A stretch of 64,000 nt of DNA from JAFGPL01 sp963781805 (GTDB lineage: Bacteria; Bacteroidota; Bacteroidia; Bacteroidales; UBA10428). Positions 35,226 through 43,860 of this stretch are shown piece by piece; position 1 is the first letter of the stretch, and every line of letters starts with the position of its first letter. The notes beneath the pieces are model-generated. The model saw only the letters and a list, made by a program, of their open reading frames with translations, did not search any database and was not told the DNA's origin. The stretch lies in the NCBI GenBank assembly GCA_963781805.1, contig CAWAHF010000004.1, positions 1,612,001-1,676,000 on the forward strand, given 5' to 3'. Position numbers and translations under genes: made by a program.

Positions 35226-35771
35226 TTTTATTTGAACTAAATAGTATTAATAACAACACACTAATTCATTACCCTATGAAAAGGCTGCAGTTTATTCGCA
35301 TTATCGGTTACTGGTAAGATATCAGGCATATAACCACTCAATTTCAAGGTTTTAAAAGAGCTTTGATACAACCGGCTCATTATAACAGATTGCCGGCGAT
35401 GTCCTCTCATCTCTTTTCCTGAGGCTTATAGCTCCTTAGGTGATATGCTGAATTTCAATATCAGAATGAATTCATTTTAAAAACGCACATGTCCCATACA
35501 TTTATATTTCGTCCCATCCGGGACTTTGGGGTGTTTTTTATACAACTTTCTCTGTATTACAGATTTGAGCCGTTATTTATGCTTTTGAGGTTATTTAAGC
35601 TCCAAAAATTTTAAATGAAGCGAAAAACAAAAGAATGATTCAATCAAAATATAGCTTAAAAGATATTAAAGGTTATAAAATATATAGATTGAAAATAAAT
35701 AAGCTAAAATATACTAAAACAAAACTAAATAATATCACAACCAATTTTAATATTAATAAAAAATTATAAAA
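35226..35771. other. Gene-free stretch with a possible gene remnant and a REP-like hairpin
   Basis: After copy B a start like that of the paralogues appears (ATGAAAAGGCTGCAG at 35276) but stops after 13 codons. Further on, around 35500-35535, GTCCC-ATCC-GGGAC can form a hairpin followed by a T-rich stretch, like REP-type repeats in Bacteroidota. No other gene is supported. Confidence 0.5.
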
Positions 35772-36110
35772 ATGAAAGCAAAATCCCACATTATTTTTAA
35801 GACTCCTTGTACATTAAGAAGGGAAAGTGTACATGATATAATGTACATTCAAATTACAAATAGCTTAACTGAGGTAATTATGTACCAAAAAAAACCTTTC
35901 ATCGTAGATCAAACACTAGTGTATTTAGAGGAATTATTACCAATAAGTTTTTTTCAAAGAGTAAACAGACAAATGATTGTAAATGTAAGATATATTAAAC
36001 GAATGAGTTTGAATCATGTAAATATAGCATCGATGAATAACGGGAAAGAATTTAAAATTGCAAGAAGAAGGAAAAAGCTTCTTATTGATAAAATACTGAA
36101 ATGCAAATAA
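35772..36110 (+). CDS. LytTR DNA-binding regulator (stand-alone domain)
   Basis: The 112-residue protein is a single LytTR domain without receiver or membrane part. Typical features are the opening strand near RRESVHDIMYIQ, EELLPISFFQRVNRQMIVNVRYIKRM, and a basic end FKIARRRKKLLIDKIL. LytTR proteins bind direct-repeat sites upstream of peptide and virulence genes; many control bacteriocin loci. Being 140 bases upstream of the double-glycine peptide on the same strand, it is the likely local regulator. How it is switched without a receiver domain is open; the peptide system itself could be the input. Confidence 0.87.
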   Translation: MKAKSHIIFKTPCTLRRESVHDIMYIQITNSLTEVIMYQKKPFIVDQTLVYLEELLPISFFQRVNRQMIVNVRYIKRMSLNHVNIASMNNGKEFKIARRRKKLLIDKILKCK

Positions 36111-36252
36111 ATATAAGTTTGTTGGCTAGCCATTCACCTTATTAAATGAACCGTTTAATAAAAAATAATTTACATTTTTTGCTATTAATTCTTTTTTACA
36201 ACAATTTTATTCCGACATAATTTATTAATAAACCGTTAAAATTTTATTTATT

Positions 36253-36531
36253 ATGGAAACAAAGAAATTAAGTTTTGAACAAATGGTTGATATTGAAGGC
36301 GGTTCTTTGAGTAAAAGATTAAGATGTGGTATTATGACAGCCGCCTACATTGCAGCAATAGGAGGAGGAATTGCAACGGTTGTTGCAACCGGTGGAGCCG
36401 CAGCTCCTGCAATTGCAGCCTTATTGACAACTACCAGTACTGGGTTAAGTTGGGGAGCCACTTGCTTCGAAGCAGAACAGTATACTCCAAATAGTTTACC
36501 TGAAAGGTACAACAATTATTTAACCTATTAG
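36253..36531 (+). CDS. Double-glycine leader peptide, bacteriocin-like precursor
   Basis: The 92-residue product has a short acidic leader with LSFEQMVDIEGG; the GG pair at 16-17 is the classical cut site for C39 peptidase exporters. The predicted mature peptide (residues 18-92) has a basic start SLSKRLRCG, a long Gly/Ala-rich hydrophobic helix (about 26-66, AAIGGGIATVVATGG) and a polar tail rich in Tyr and Asn. It has only two Cys (25 and 71), spaced to close a large disulfide loop around the helix. This fits a class II bacteriocin or a peptide pheromone. The exporter and a thioredoxin-like protein are encoded downstream. Activity is not shown. Confidence 0.85.
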   Translation: METKKLSFEQMVDIEGGSLSKRLRCGIMTAAYIAAIGGGIATVVATGGAAAPAIAALLTTTSTGLSWGATCFEAEQYTPNSLPERYNNYLTY

Positions 36532-36571
36532 ATTAATAGAGAAGATACTCACAATTAATTAATTATTAGTT

Positions 36572-37123
36572 ATGGGGATCTTCATTTTTTTCATTATTTT
36601 TTTACCTAAGTATATGAGGTCAACTGTTTTTCTGGAAAAAGCTAAAAACAAATTTGAGAATGAAAAGATTTATTTCTCAAAGAGTTTTTTGAATAATATT
36701 GAAAGTGAAATAGCTTATTTAAAGAAATTTCGACTAAAATGGTTTGCTACTCAATTAAAAATATTTATTAGTATCGGAGTTTTTGAAAATGGAATTGTTA
36801 CTAAAGAAGTAATAAGAAAATATTCTGATGATTTAATTAATTTTGCCAAAAATAAAAACACGGGAATACCCAGAGGACTGCAATCAGGTATAGCCTCAAT
36901 TGCTATTTTAGCTGTAATGGATGTAGATAGTTCAGCTAAAGAATTTTGCACAGCATATTCAAAAATAAGATGGTCAGCGTTTGAAATACCTGTTATAATT
37001 GATTTAAGGACTAAGGAAGCTTTTTATTTTAAGAAAAAACCATTATGGGGCTTTATATATTATTCGTTTCTAAGAGAATTAATTGAGTCTAATTATAGTT
37101 TTATTGTTGAAACTTTTAAATGA
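36572..37123 (+). CDS. Unknown protein of the peptide-export locus
   Basis: The 183-residue product starts with a hydrophobic stretch (about 1-12); if translation begins at the inner ATG at 36614 this is lost and the protein is cytoplasmic. The rest is mainly helical with a middle segment PRGLQSGIASIAILAVMDV and a later FEIPVIIDLRTKEAFYFKKK. I do not recognise a family. It lies 41 bases after the peptide gene and 55 before the membrane gene, all in one direction. Immunity, maturation or regulation are all possible. Confidence 0.6.
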   Translation: MGIFIFFIIFLPKYMRSTVFLEKAKNKFENEKIYFSKSFLNNIESEIAYLKKFRLKWFATQLKIFISIGVFENGIVTKEVIRKYSDDLINFAKNKNTGIPRGLQSGIASIAILAVMDVDSSAKEFCTAYSKIRWSAFEIPVIIDLRTKEAFYFKKKPLWGFIYYSFLRELIESNYSFIVETFK

Positions 37124-37177
37124 TGCTTTATTTAAGCTCTACTATTCAAAATATTATACAATATTTACGAAAAATTA

Positions 37178-37807
37178 ATGGATGTTATTGATAAAAGATT
37201 GATATTCGTATTTTATGTATTAATATCTTATCTAGTCTTTTACATTATCAACAACTTTATAATTACAGAACAATACTACTATAATTTTCTAGGGCAACAA
37301 CTTACAATAGAACGTATTAAACAATTTTTATCATTTCGTGATAAATGGCAGTGGGTAGGTTATCTTTTTATACCTTTGATGCTTTTGTTAAAAGTTTGTT
37401 TCGTTTCTTTTGCCATTTATCTGGGTACTTTTTTTACTGAAAATAATGTTAGTTTTAAAAGACTCTTTGGTATTGTATTACTTGCGGAAGGTGTATTTAT
37501 TTTTGCTGGAATTGTTAAAATGTTTATTTTGTTGGTTTCAAATTTTAATACATTTGAAAAAATCCAGACATATTATCCTTTATCATTTTTGAACCATTTT
37601 GATACTGAAAAGCTTAAGCCTTGGGAAATTTATATTTACAATCAATTCAATTTTTTTCATGCCATTTATATTATATTCCTTTCATACTGTTATAGTAGAC
37701 TAGTGCATATAAAATTTTTTAACTCAATTCTTTTTATTCTCAATACATACGGACTCGCAATTGTTCTATGGATCACTTTGGTGATATATTTTGGAGTTAT
37801 AATGTAA
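37178..37807 (+). CDS. Polytopic membrane protein of the peptide-export locus
   Basis: The 209-residue protein has about five to six membrane segments (roughly 9-28, 55-80, 92-118, 155-175, 183-208). It is rich in Phe, Ile and Leu and lacks cofactor or active-site motifs. I do not recognise a family, although the size and topology recall Yip1-type membrane proteins. In bacteriocin loci such proteins often give immunity; that is the best guess here from position between the peptide gene and the exporter. Confidence 0.6.
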   Translation: MDVIDKRLIFVFYVLISYLVFYIINNFIITEQYYYNFLGQQLTIERIKQFLSFRDKWQWVGYLFIPLMLLLKVCFVSFAIYLGTFFTENNVSFKRLFGIVLLAEGVFIFAGIVKMFILLVSNFNTFEKIQTYYPLSFLNHFDTEKLKPWEIYIYNQFNFFHAIYIIFLSYCYSRLVHIKFFNSILFILNTYGLAIVLWITLVIYFGVIM

Positions 37808-37817
37808 TTTTTAATAT

Positions 37818-38450
37818 ATGAAAAATTATAAAATAGTAGGCTCTATCCTTTTGTTATTTATATCAGGAATAATTGTTCTTTTAATTTCGAAAACAAAAAT
37901 CCGAATACAACAACAAAAAAGTTATGAGCATAATATTCAAAATCTTCCATCTTTTAAATTTACCATGTTAAATGGCACAATATTTACCTCCAAAAATCTA
38001 ATACCTAACAAACCTGTAATTGTTGTATGGTTCAACCCTGCATGTGAACATTGTAAGTATGAATTAGAGGATATAGTTAAAAATATTAATTCTTTCAAAG
38101 ATATTACTCTGTTATTTGTATCGGAGGAAGGTTTAAGATTATTGAATGAATTTTCCTGTGGACACAGTCTTGATACCATTTTACATATAAAAGTATTACA
38201 TTCAGGATATGGTTACTTTATATCAAAGTTCAATAAACCTGCAGTTCCTACAACTTACATTTATAGCCAGTCACACCAACTGATAAGAGTTTTTAAGGGA
38301 GAAACCAGTGCAGAGGCTATAATTCGTGTTATATATAAAAATAAAACCTTTAAGAGTGAAACTAGGAAAAATAAAAAAAACACTTACAAATCAGAAAGAC
38401 CAATCAGATTGTGGGGTAGCATGTCTACAAAGCATAATCAGATATTATAA
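37818..38450 (+). CDS. Membrane-anchored thioredoxin-like protein of the peptide-export locus
   Basis: The 210-residue product has one N-terminal membrane anchor (about 7-24) and a thioredoxin fold with the active site CEHC at 76-79 in VVWFNPACEHCKYE, and the cis-Pro in KPAVPTTYIYS. It should face the periplasm and act on thiols or disulfides, as TlpA/MauD-type proteins do. The co-encoded peptide has just two Cys, a plausible substrate. The last 35 or so codons overlap the start of the exporter gene in another frame; this tail (KNKKNTYKSERPIRL...) looks unlike a thioredoxin end and may be non-essential, or the true stop was lost. Confidence 0.82.
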   Translation: MKNYKIVGSILLLFISGIIVLLISKTKIRIQQQKSYEHNIQNLPSFKFTMLNGTIFTSKNLIPNKPVIVVWFNPACEHCKYELEDIVKNINSFKDITLLFVSEEGLRLLNEFSCGHSLDTILHIKVLHSGYGYFISKFNKPAVPTTYIYSQSHQLIRVFKGETSAEAIIRVIYKNKTFKSETRKNKKNTYKSERPIRLWGSMSTKHNQIL

Positions 38451-40521
38451 CGGATATACAAGCCTTGAGTATTTAAGGGAACTGAGCGGAACTTCAAAAC
38501 TTGGCACAACAATGCTTGGGCTTTATCAGGCTGCGTTATGTTTAGGTTTTGATGCCGAAGGTCTTGAAACTGATATTGAATTTTTAAAAAAACAAACTTT
38601 CCCTGTTATTCTGCATGTAACAACTGAAAACCACACATTACATTATATAATTTGCTATGGGTATATCCAAGATAAAGGATTTTTTGTCGGCAATCCTTCA
38701 TATGGATGTTCATTCATATCAGAAGATGAATTGAACAGAATATGGCAAACTCGAACTCTGCTTTCTTTAAGTCCAAACGATGATTTTCAAAATAGGAAGA
38801 ACATTTTACCCCAAAAAACAGACTGGTTTAAGGAACTTATTAGGGACGATGTCAAAATTCTCACATCTTCTCTGGTTTTAGGATTAATCATTGCTTTTCT
38901 AGGGCTTACACTGGCCGTATTTTCCCAGAAACTGCTCGATGATATTTTGCCTGCTAACAATAAAGAAAAGCTTTTTGCTGGTATATTACTGGTATCTGTA
39001 TTATTATTATTTAAAAGTGGTTTGTCATATGTGCATGGAATTCTTATGATCCGGCAGAGTAAAGACTTTAACAGCAGGTTAATAGATAAATTCTATTACA
39101 GTTTACTCAGACTACCAATTTCGTTTTTTGATACACGTAAAACCGGTGATATGATTGCCCGAATGAATGATACAGCCTCAATTCAACAAACAATTGCATA
39201 TATAGTCAATACCATTGTCTTAAGTTTACTTAGCCTGATCGTTTCATCAGCTTTTATTTTCTTGTATTCTAGAATTGCTGGATTCATTGTTATTTCTGCC
39301 CTTCCGACTTTTTTTATTATTGCCTTAGCTTTTCATAAACGCATTGTAGTGAATCAACGTGTTGCATTGGAGACGCATGCCAAGGTTGAAAGCAATTATA
39401 TTCAGACCTTACAGGGTATTGAAATAATTAAGAGTAACAATAAAGAAAAGGTATTTTCAGAGATAAATAGAGCAATATTCGGTCATTATCAGGCAATTCT
39501 GTTTTCATTAGGTAAAATCAATATAAACCTAGGCATGGTAATCGATCTTGTTTCTATTATTTATTCTGCTGGATTATTACTTATTAATTCGTTACTGGTA
39601 ATTAACGGACAACTTACTTTAGGCAGGTTGACTGCTGTTCTGAGTATATCTGCAGGAATGTTTCCTGCTATTACTACACTTGCATTTGCTAATTTACAGT
39701 TACAGGGGGCAAGAATTGCATTTGATCGTATGTTTGAGTTTACTGGTGTTAAAAAAGAAAATGAAAGTCAACAAGAAAACTATGATATTAACCTAGGGAA
39801 AACACTTAAAGTTAGCAATGTATCTTTTCGTTTTCCAGGTAGAAAACTACTGCTTAAACAAATAAATCTGGAAGCAAAAAAAGGAGAAATTATCACCATT
39901 TTTGGTGAAAACGGTACAGGAAAAAGTACTATCCTAAAACTTATTCAAAATTATTACACTTGCGAAAAAGGTACAATTTTGGTGAATCACCATAATGTAA
40001 ATGAGATTGCTTTAAAATCACTAAGAGAACAGATATCTATTGTCCCGCAAAAATCAGGTTTTTTTAGCGGTACACTAATAGAAAATATATGTCTTTCATC
40101 AGATGAATACTTAATTCAAAAAGCTATTGAATTTTGTAAGTTTTACAATTTTGATCAATATTTTGAAAAATATCCTAATGGATATCTTACAAGTTTGGGC
40201 GAGGACGGGATTAACCTTTCAGGTGGAGAATTGCAACTCATTTCGGTGGCAAGGGGTATATACAGAAATTGTGGAATTTTACTACTTGATGAACCAACTT
40301 CATCAATGGATAGGCAAACTGAGAATTTTGTACTCGATAAATTAACACAAATACGCTCAGATCGTATAATAATAGTGGTTACACATAAAATACTCCCAGC
40401 CAAAATATCAGACCGTATTTACATTTTAAACAAAGGAACCATACCATGTTTTGGGTCACATGAGCAACTATTGTTATCAGATAATTTGTATTCAAAATCG
40501 TATTTTGAATTGGTAGCTTGA
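38326..40521 (+). CDS. Peptidase-containing ABC exporter (C39 domain, PCAT)
   Basis: This exporter cleaves double-glycine leaders and pumps the peptide out. The N-terminal C39 peptidase has the catalytic Cys in QKDQSDCGVACLQSI and His in LHYIICYG; the third site, usually Asp in DP, is Asn in VGNPSYG. A six-helix membrane domain (about 170-450) and an ABC domain follow: Walker A GENGTGKS, signature LSGGELQ, Walker B ILLLDEPTSSMD and VVVTHK. At 731 residues it is full length. The ATG at 38326 or a GTG at 38356 can serve as start; both lie inside the thioredoxin gene. No HlyD-type adaptor is next to it. Confidence 0.9.
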   Translation: MLYIKIKPLRVKLGKIKKTLTNQKDQSDCGVACLQSIIRYYNGYTSLEYLRELSGTSKLGTTMLGLYQAALCLGFDAEGLETDIEFLKKQTFPVILHVTTENHTLHYIICYGYIQDKGFFVGNPSYGCSFISEDELNRIWQTRTLLSLSPNDDFQNRKNILPQKTDWFKELIRDDVKILTSSLVLGLIIAFLGLTLAVFSQKLLDDILPANNKEKLFAGILLVSVLLLFKSGLSYVHGILMIRQSKDFNSRLIDKFYYSLLRLPISFFDTRKTGDMIARMNDTASIQQTIAYIVNTIVLSLLSLIVSSAFIFLYSRIAGFIVISALPTFFIIALAFHKRIVVNQRVALETHAKVESNYIQTLQGIEIIKSNNKEKVFSEINRAIFGHYQAILFSLGKININLGMVIDLVSIIYSAGLLLINSLLVINGQLTLGRLTAVLSISAGMFPAITTLAFANLQLQGARIAFDRMFEFTGVKKENESQQENYDINLGKTLKVSNVSFRFPGRKLLLKQINLEAKKGEIITIFGENGTGKSTILKLIQNYYTCEKGTILVNHHNVNEIALKSLREQISIVPQKSGFFSGTLIENICLSSDEYLIQKAIEFCKFYNFDQYFEKYPNGYLTSLGEDGINLSGGELQLISVARGIYRNCGILLLDEPTSSMDRQTENFVLDKLTQIRSDRIIIVVTHKILPAKISDRIYILNKGTIPCFGSHEQLLLSDNLYSKSYFELVA

Positions 40522-40639
40522 AAAGGTACCTTAAATTATATGTGGGTTTTGGAGTGAAGTCTAATACACAATATAAAGCACAAATTGCTAGGCATTATTG
40601 AAAGTTTCTGTGTAGTATTAGGTACCAGTTGATGAATTA

Positions 40640-40918
40640 ATGATTTACGAAAGTAAACTCCTGTCAATTAATAGTTTTTCTAATGATTTTGACTTATCAT
40701 TTATTAAGAGAACAATTGTGTTAGAATTATTTAAGCTAATTACTCAGATAAGAGAGAAAGCAAAAGAATACATGCTTGATAAATTAAGTAATTTAGAATA
40801 CTTGATTTCACTATTTATTATTAATTTTCGACAAATCCAATATTCAGACCTTAATCAAAGATATGCTATGTATTCAGCAGAAATTTTGAGTAAAGAAATT
40901 ATTAAACTAATCGCATAA
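40640..40918 (+). CDS. Small helical protein downstream of the exporter, unknown
   Basis: The 92-residue frame is AT-rich and predicted mostly helical (SFIKRTIVLELFKLITQIREK and LEYLISLFIINFRQIQ). No signal peptide or clear membrane segment is visible, and no family is recognised. It lies 118 bases after the exporter on the same strand, where an immunity gene could be. The frame might also be fortuitous in this AT-rich stretch. Confidence 0.35.
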   Translation: MIYESKLLSINSFSNDFDLSFIKRTIVLELFKLITQIREKAKEYMLDKLSNLEYLISLFIINFRQIQYSDLNQRYAMYSAEILSKEIIKLIA

Positions 40919-41310
40919 TGAATGATATGAGCCAGCATGATTGCACGCACATTGCCAAAGTCCCTCCGCAGGCTGGTAAAAGTTTGCAACACTAACCTGT
41001 AACCCGTAACGTATTCCTGTCTGATTTTGCGACCCGCAGTTTAAAATTCGTTCTCTGCTATTTGAACTATCATTTTGCAGGTCTATTCTTATTTTATGCG
41101 ATTTCAGAAATTTTTGTAAATTGCTTACTTATATAAAAAAGAACTTCACGATACGATTGATTTAATTTCTTGAAAGCAAACCGGATTTTTATTTGCTTAA
41201 CGGGCTAAAAACAGCAACTAAATGAACAATTAGTTTGCTTATATGTCAGATTGTGTGTTATACTTACATTGACAAATTCTGAATTTTAAACTTCATATAA
41301 CTAACAACGA
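40919..41310. other. Gene-free stretch before mscS
   Basis: About 390 bases with no supportable gene, array or terminator. Base composition shifts back toward the genome average here, so this may be the right edge of the AT-rich peptide locus. No attachment-site repeat was recognised. Confidence 0.4.
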
Positions 41311-42219
41311 ATGAAAAAGTATTCTAAATTATTTTTAAGTATCCTAATTACGATTGCGTTTTTATTCCTGAGGCCCGTATTAGATCTGTTTAGTTATGGA
41401 CCGAAGAGTATACTTTCATTATTATATAATCAAAATCATATTTTGATAACAATTAGTATTTCATGGGGTCTGATAGAATTAATACGAGTATTAAAAAGAT
41501 TTGTTTTAAGCAAATTTGATATTACAAAAAAAGACAATCTTCAATCCCGGAAAGTATATACGCAGATTGATATTCTTGAGAAAATCATCATATTTATCAT
41601 TATCCTGTTTGCAACAGGAATTGTCCTGTTATCCTTTGACAGTATCAGAAAAATCGGAATCGGACTTTTTGCTTCTGCGGGACTGGCAGGTATAATTATC
41701 GGATTATCCGCGCAGAAAGTAGTTGGTGCCTTATTGGCGGGAATTCAAATAGCGATTACCCAGCCCTTTAGAATTGATGATGCTGTATTGGTTGAAAATG
41801 AATGGGGCTGGATAGAGGAAATAAACCTGACGTATGTGGTTGTGCGTATTTGGGATAAACGACGATTGGTATTGCCCTCCACTTATTTTTTGGAAAAACC
41901 ATTTCAAAACTGGACACGAACCTCAGCAGAGATTATCGGTTCCGTTTTTATTTACACCGACTATACCATTTCATTCCAGGCACTACGTGATGAGCTTTCA
42001 AGATTATTAAATGAAAGTGAATTATGGGACAAAGATGTGAATGTACTTCAGGTAACAGATTCCACAGAATCTACTGTTGAAATAAGGATACTTGTGAGCG
42101 CCAAAAATTCACCTGCGGCATGGGACCTGAGAGTCTATATAAGAGAAAAAATGATTGAATTTATTCAAAAGAATTACCCGGATAGTTTACCCAAAACAAG
42201 AATCACACTTAAAAAATAG
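41311..42219 (+). CDS. MscS family mechanosensitive channel
   Basis: The 302-residue membrane protein has about four membrane segments. The pore helix contains SAGLAGIIIGLSAQKVVGALLAGIQIAITQPFRIDD, which is the MscS TM3 with its Gly/Ala packing pattern followed by the beta domain (VLVENEWGWIEEINLTYVVVRIWDKRRLVLP). It relieves osmotic pressure on hypo-osmotic shock. The next gene starts directly after its stop codon, so both are probably on one transcript. Confidence 0.92.
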   Translation: MKKYSKLFLSILITIAFLFLRPVLDLFSYGPKSILSLLYNQNHILITISISWGLIELIRVLKRFVLSKFDITKKDNLQSRKVYTQIDILEKIIIFIIILFATGIVLLSFDSIRKIGIGLFASAGLAGIIIGLSAQKVVGALLAGIQIAITQPFRIDDAVLVENEWGWIEEINLTYVVVRIWDKRRLVLPSTYFLEKPFQNWTRTSAEIIGSVFIYTDYTISFQALRDELSRLLNESELWDKDVNVLQVTDSTESTVEIRILVSAKNSPAAWDLRVYIREKMIEFIQKNYPDSLPKTRITLKK

Positions 42220-42765
42220 ATGCCTGCTCACAGAAAAGTCATCCTGTACATTGCCACCAGTCTGGACGGATATATTGCCGGTCCAAACGACGACTTAAGT
42301 TTTCTTAAGCTGGTACAAACAGAAGGAGAAGATTATGGTTATTCGGAGTTCTATAAAACGGTGGATACGGTAATCATGGGCAGAAAGACATTTGACTGGG
42401 TTACCAAAGAAATTTCAGGACTGCCCCACCCCAATAAGAAGACGTATATAATTACCAGGACAAAAAGACAAGACATCGGAAATACAAAATTCTATACCGG
42501 AAATTTAAAATATTTGGTTTTGAAATTAAAAAATAAAAAAGGTAAAAACATTTTTTGTGACGGTGGAGCGGAGATAATCCATGAACTTTTACAAGATAAA
42601 CTGGTGGATGAATTGATAATATCTATAGTTCCGTTGCTTCTCGGAAAAGGAACACGGCTCTTCAAAGACGGCAGGTCATTGCAAAAATTATCCCATATAA
42701 GCACTAAATCATTTCCTAAGGGTCTGATACAGATTCATTATTCAATTTTGGATCGTAAAGCTTAA
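42220..42765 (+). CDS. RibD C-terminal/dihydrofolate reductase-like protein
   Basis: The 181-residue protein has the DHFR-like fold of the RibD C-terminal family: IATSLDGYIAGPNDDLSFL at the start, VDTVIMGRKTFDWV, then IFCDGGAEIIHELLQDKLVDELIISIVPLLLGKGTRLF. Such proteins bind NADPH and reduce an unknown substrate; they are not the true folA enzyme. It abuts the MscS stop codon with no gap. Confidence 0.9.
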   Translation: MPAHRKVILYIATSLDGYIAGPNDDLSFLKLVQTEGEDYGYSEFYKTVDTVIMGRKTFDWVTKEISGLPHPNKKTYIITRTKRQDIGNTKFYTGNLKYLVLKLKNKKGKNIFCDGGAEIIHELLQDKLVDELIISIVPLLLGKGTRLFKDGRSLQKLSHISTKSFPKGLIQIHYSILDRKA

Positions 42766-42877
42766 TCAGACACGATATAATTCATTTGCAAAAAGTTAAA
42801 TATTATTAAAATCCCGGTTGAGACCTAACATTGAATCATACAGATTGTTTTATATACAATCAATTAATTCAACTTAT

Positions 42878-43858
42878 ATGAAAAAAGGTTATACTAAACT
42901 TACGATAAGTCTTGGTTTTTTCTTGATATTTGCTGATATTTCAGCCCAGGATACGCTCAAAGTCTCCTTTACAGGGATGACTCCTCATCTGAATCAAAAT
43001 TTGTATTTTAGGGTTATTGATGTAACAGATAATTCGGAATTATCGAGGACAATACATAAAATCACTTCTCCTGATTTTGCACTGACAACTGTGGGAATTA
43101 TTCCGGGCAACAGTTATCAGCTTGATTTCTTTGCCGATCTTAACCAAAACGGAAAGTATGATCCTCCACCTATCGATCATGCATGGAGAATTCCCCTGTA
43201 TAATGTACAGGGTGACACTACGATTCAATTTACACATAATACTAACTTTACGGATATTATGTGGAAATACAAACTTACGGTCAATTTTTCGGGTATGTAT
43301 CCTCATATTGGACAACCATTTTACTTATATGTAAGGAATCCGGTTACACATGAATCTTATGACAGTGCCAGTCTAAGTTCCATTCCGGAAGCCAATTTCA
43401 CATTGACTTCCTATGCCATCACTCCCGGGAATGACTACGATCTTGATTTTTATGCCGATTTAAATACCAATAATCGTTACGATTCTCCCCCCCTTGATCA
43501 TGCTTACAGGATAAACCTCTCAAACGTGCAGGGGGATACCGTTGTAAATTTTGAACATAACGGTAATTTCACGGATATTGGTCTCAATATTACAGAATTA
43601 AATGAGAATACAGCCAGCCATACTATAGAGGCATTTCCAAATCCGGTGCAGAATACATTGCATCTCAATTTTGATCTATTGATAGATAATGTCAGAATCA
43701 GAATCTATGACCTGACAGGCGTATTGTTATCGGACAAGATATATTACGCGTCGGGAAATACCATGGATATTGACATGAGCCAATATAAGCGTGGTATATA
43801 CCTATTGCGCTCTACATTGGGATCAACGAATGATTATGTGAAAATTACCAAAGAATGA
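42878..43858 (+). CDS. Secreted T9SS protein with two repeats
   Basis: Starting at the ATG at 42878 (the upstream ATG at 42818 would put the signal peptide inside the chain), the 326-residue protein has a signal (ending ADISAQ), two tandem repeats of about 110 residues (each with SFTGMTPHL or NFSGMYPHI, then PGN-YDLDFYADLN-N-YD-PP-DHA and NVQGDT), and a C-terminal type A sorting domain (AFPNPVQNTLHLNF). The repeats contain Asp-rich loops DLNQNGKYDPPPID that look like calcium sites. It should be exported by the type IX system. Function unknown. It converges on the next gene with a two-base gap. Confidence 0.84.
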   Translation: MKKGYTKLTISLGFFLIFADISAQDTLKVSFTGMTPHLNQNLYFRVIDVTDNSELSRTIHKITSPDFALTTVGIIPGNSYQLDFFADLNQNGKYDPPPIDHAWRIPLYNVQGDTTIQFTHNTNFTDIMWKYKLTVNFSGMYPHIGQPFYLYVRNPVTHESYDSASLSSIPEANFTLTSYAITPGNDYDLDFYADLNTNNRYDSPPLDHAYRINLSNVQGDTVVNFEHNGNFTDIGLNITELNENTASHTIEAFPNPVQNTLHLNFDLLIDNVRIRIYDLTGVLLSDKIYYASGNTMDIDMSQYKRGIYLLRSTLGSTNDYVKITKE

Positions 43859-43860
43859 TG

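Noticed and set aside
35772..41310. Integrated prophage or conjugative element
   Set aside because: AT-rich composition suggests transfer, but there is no integrase, structural phage gene, relaxase or att-like repeat at the edges.
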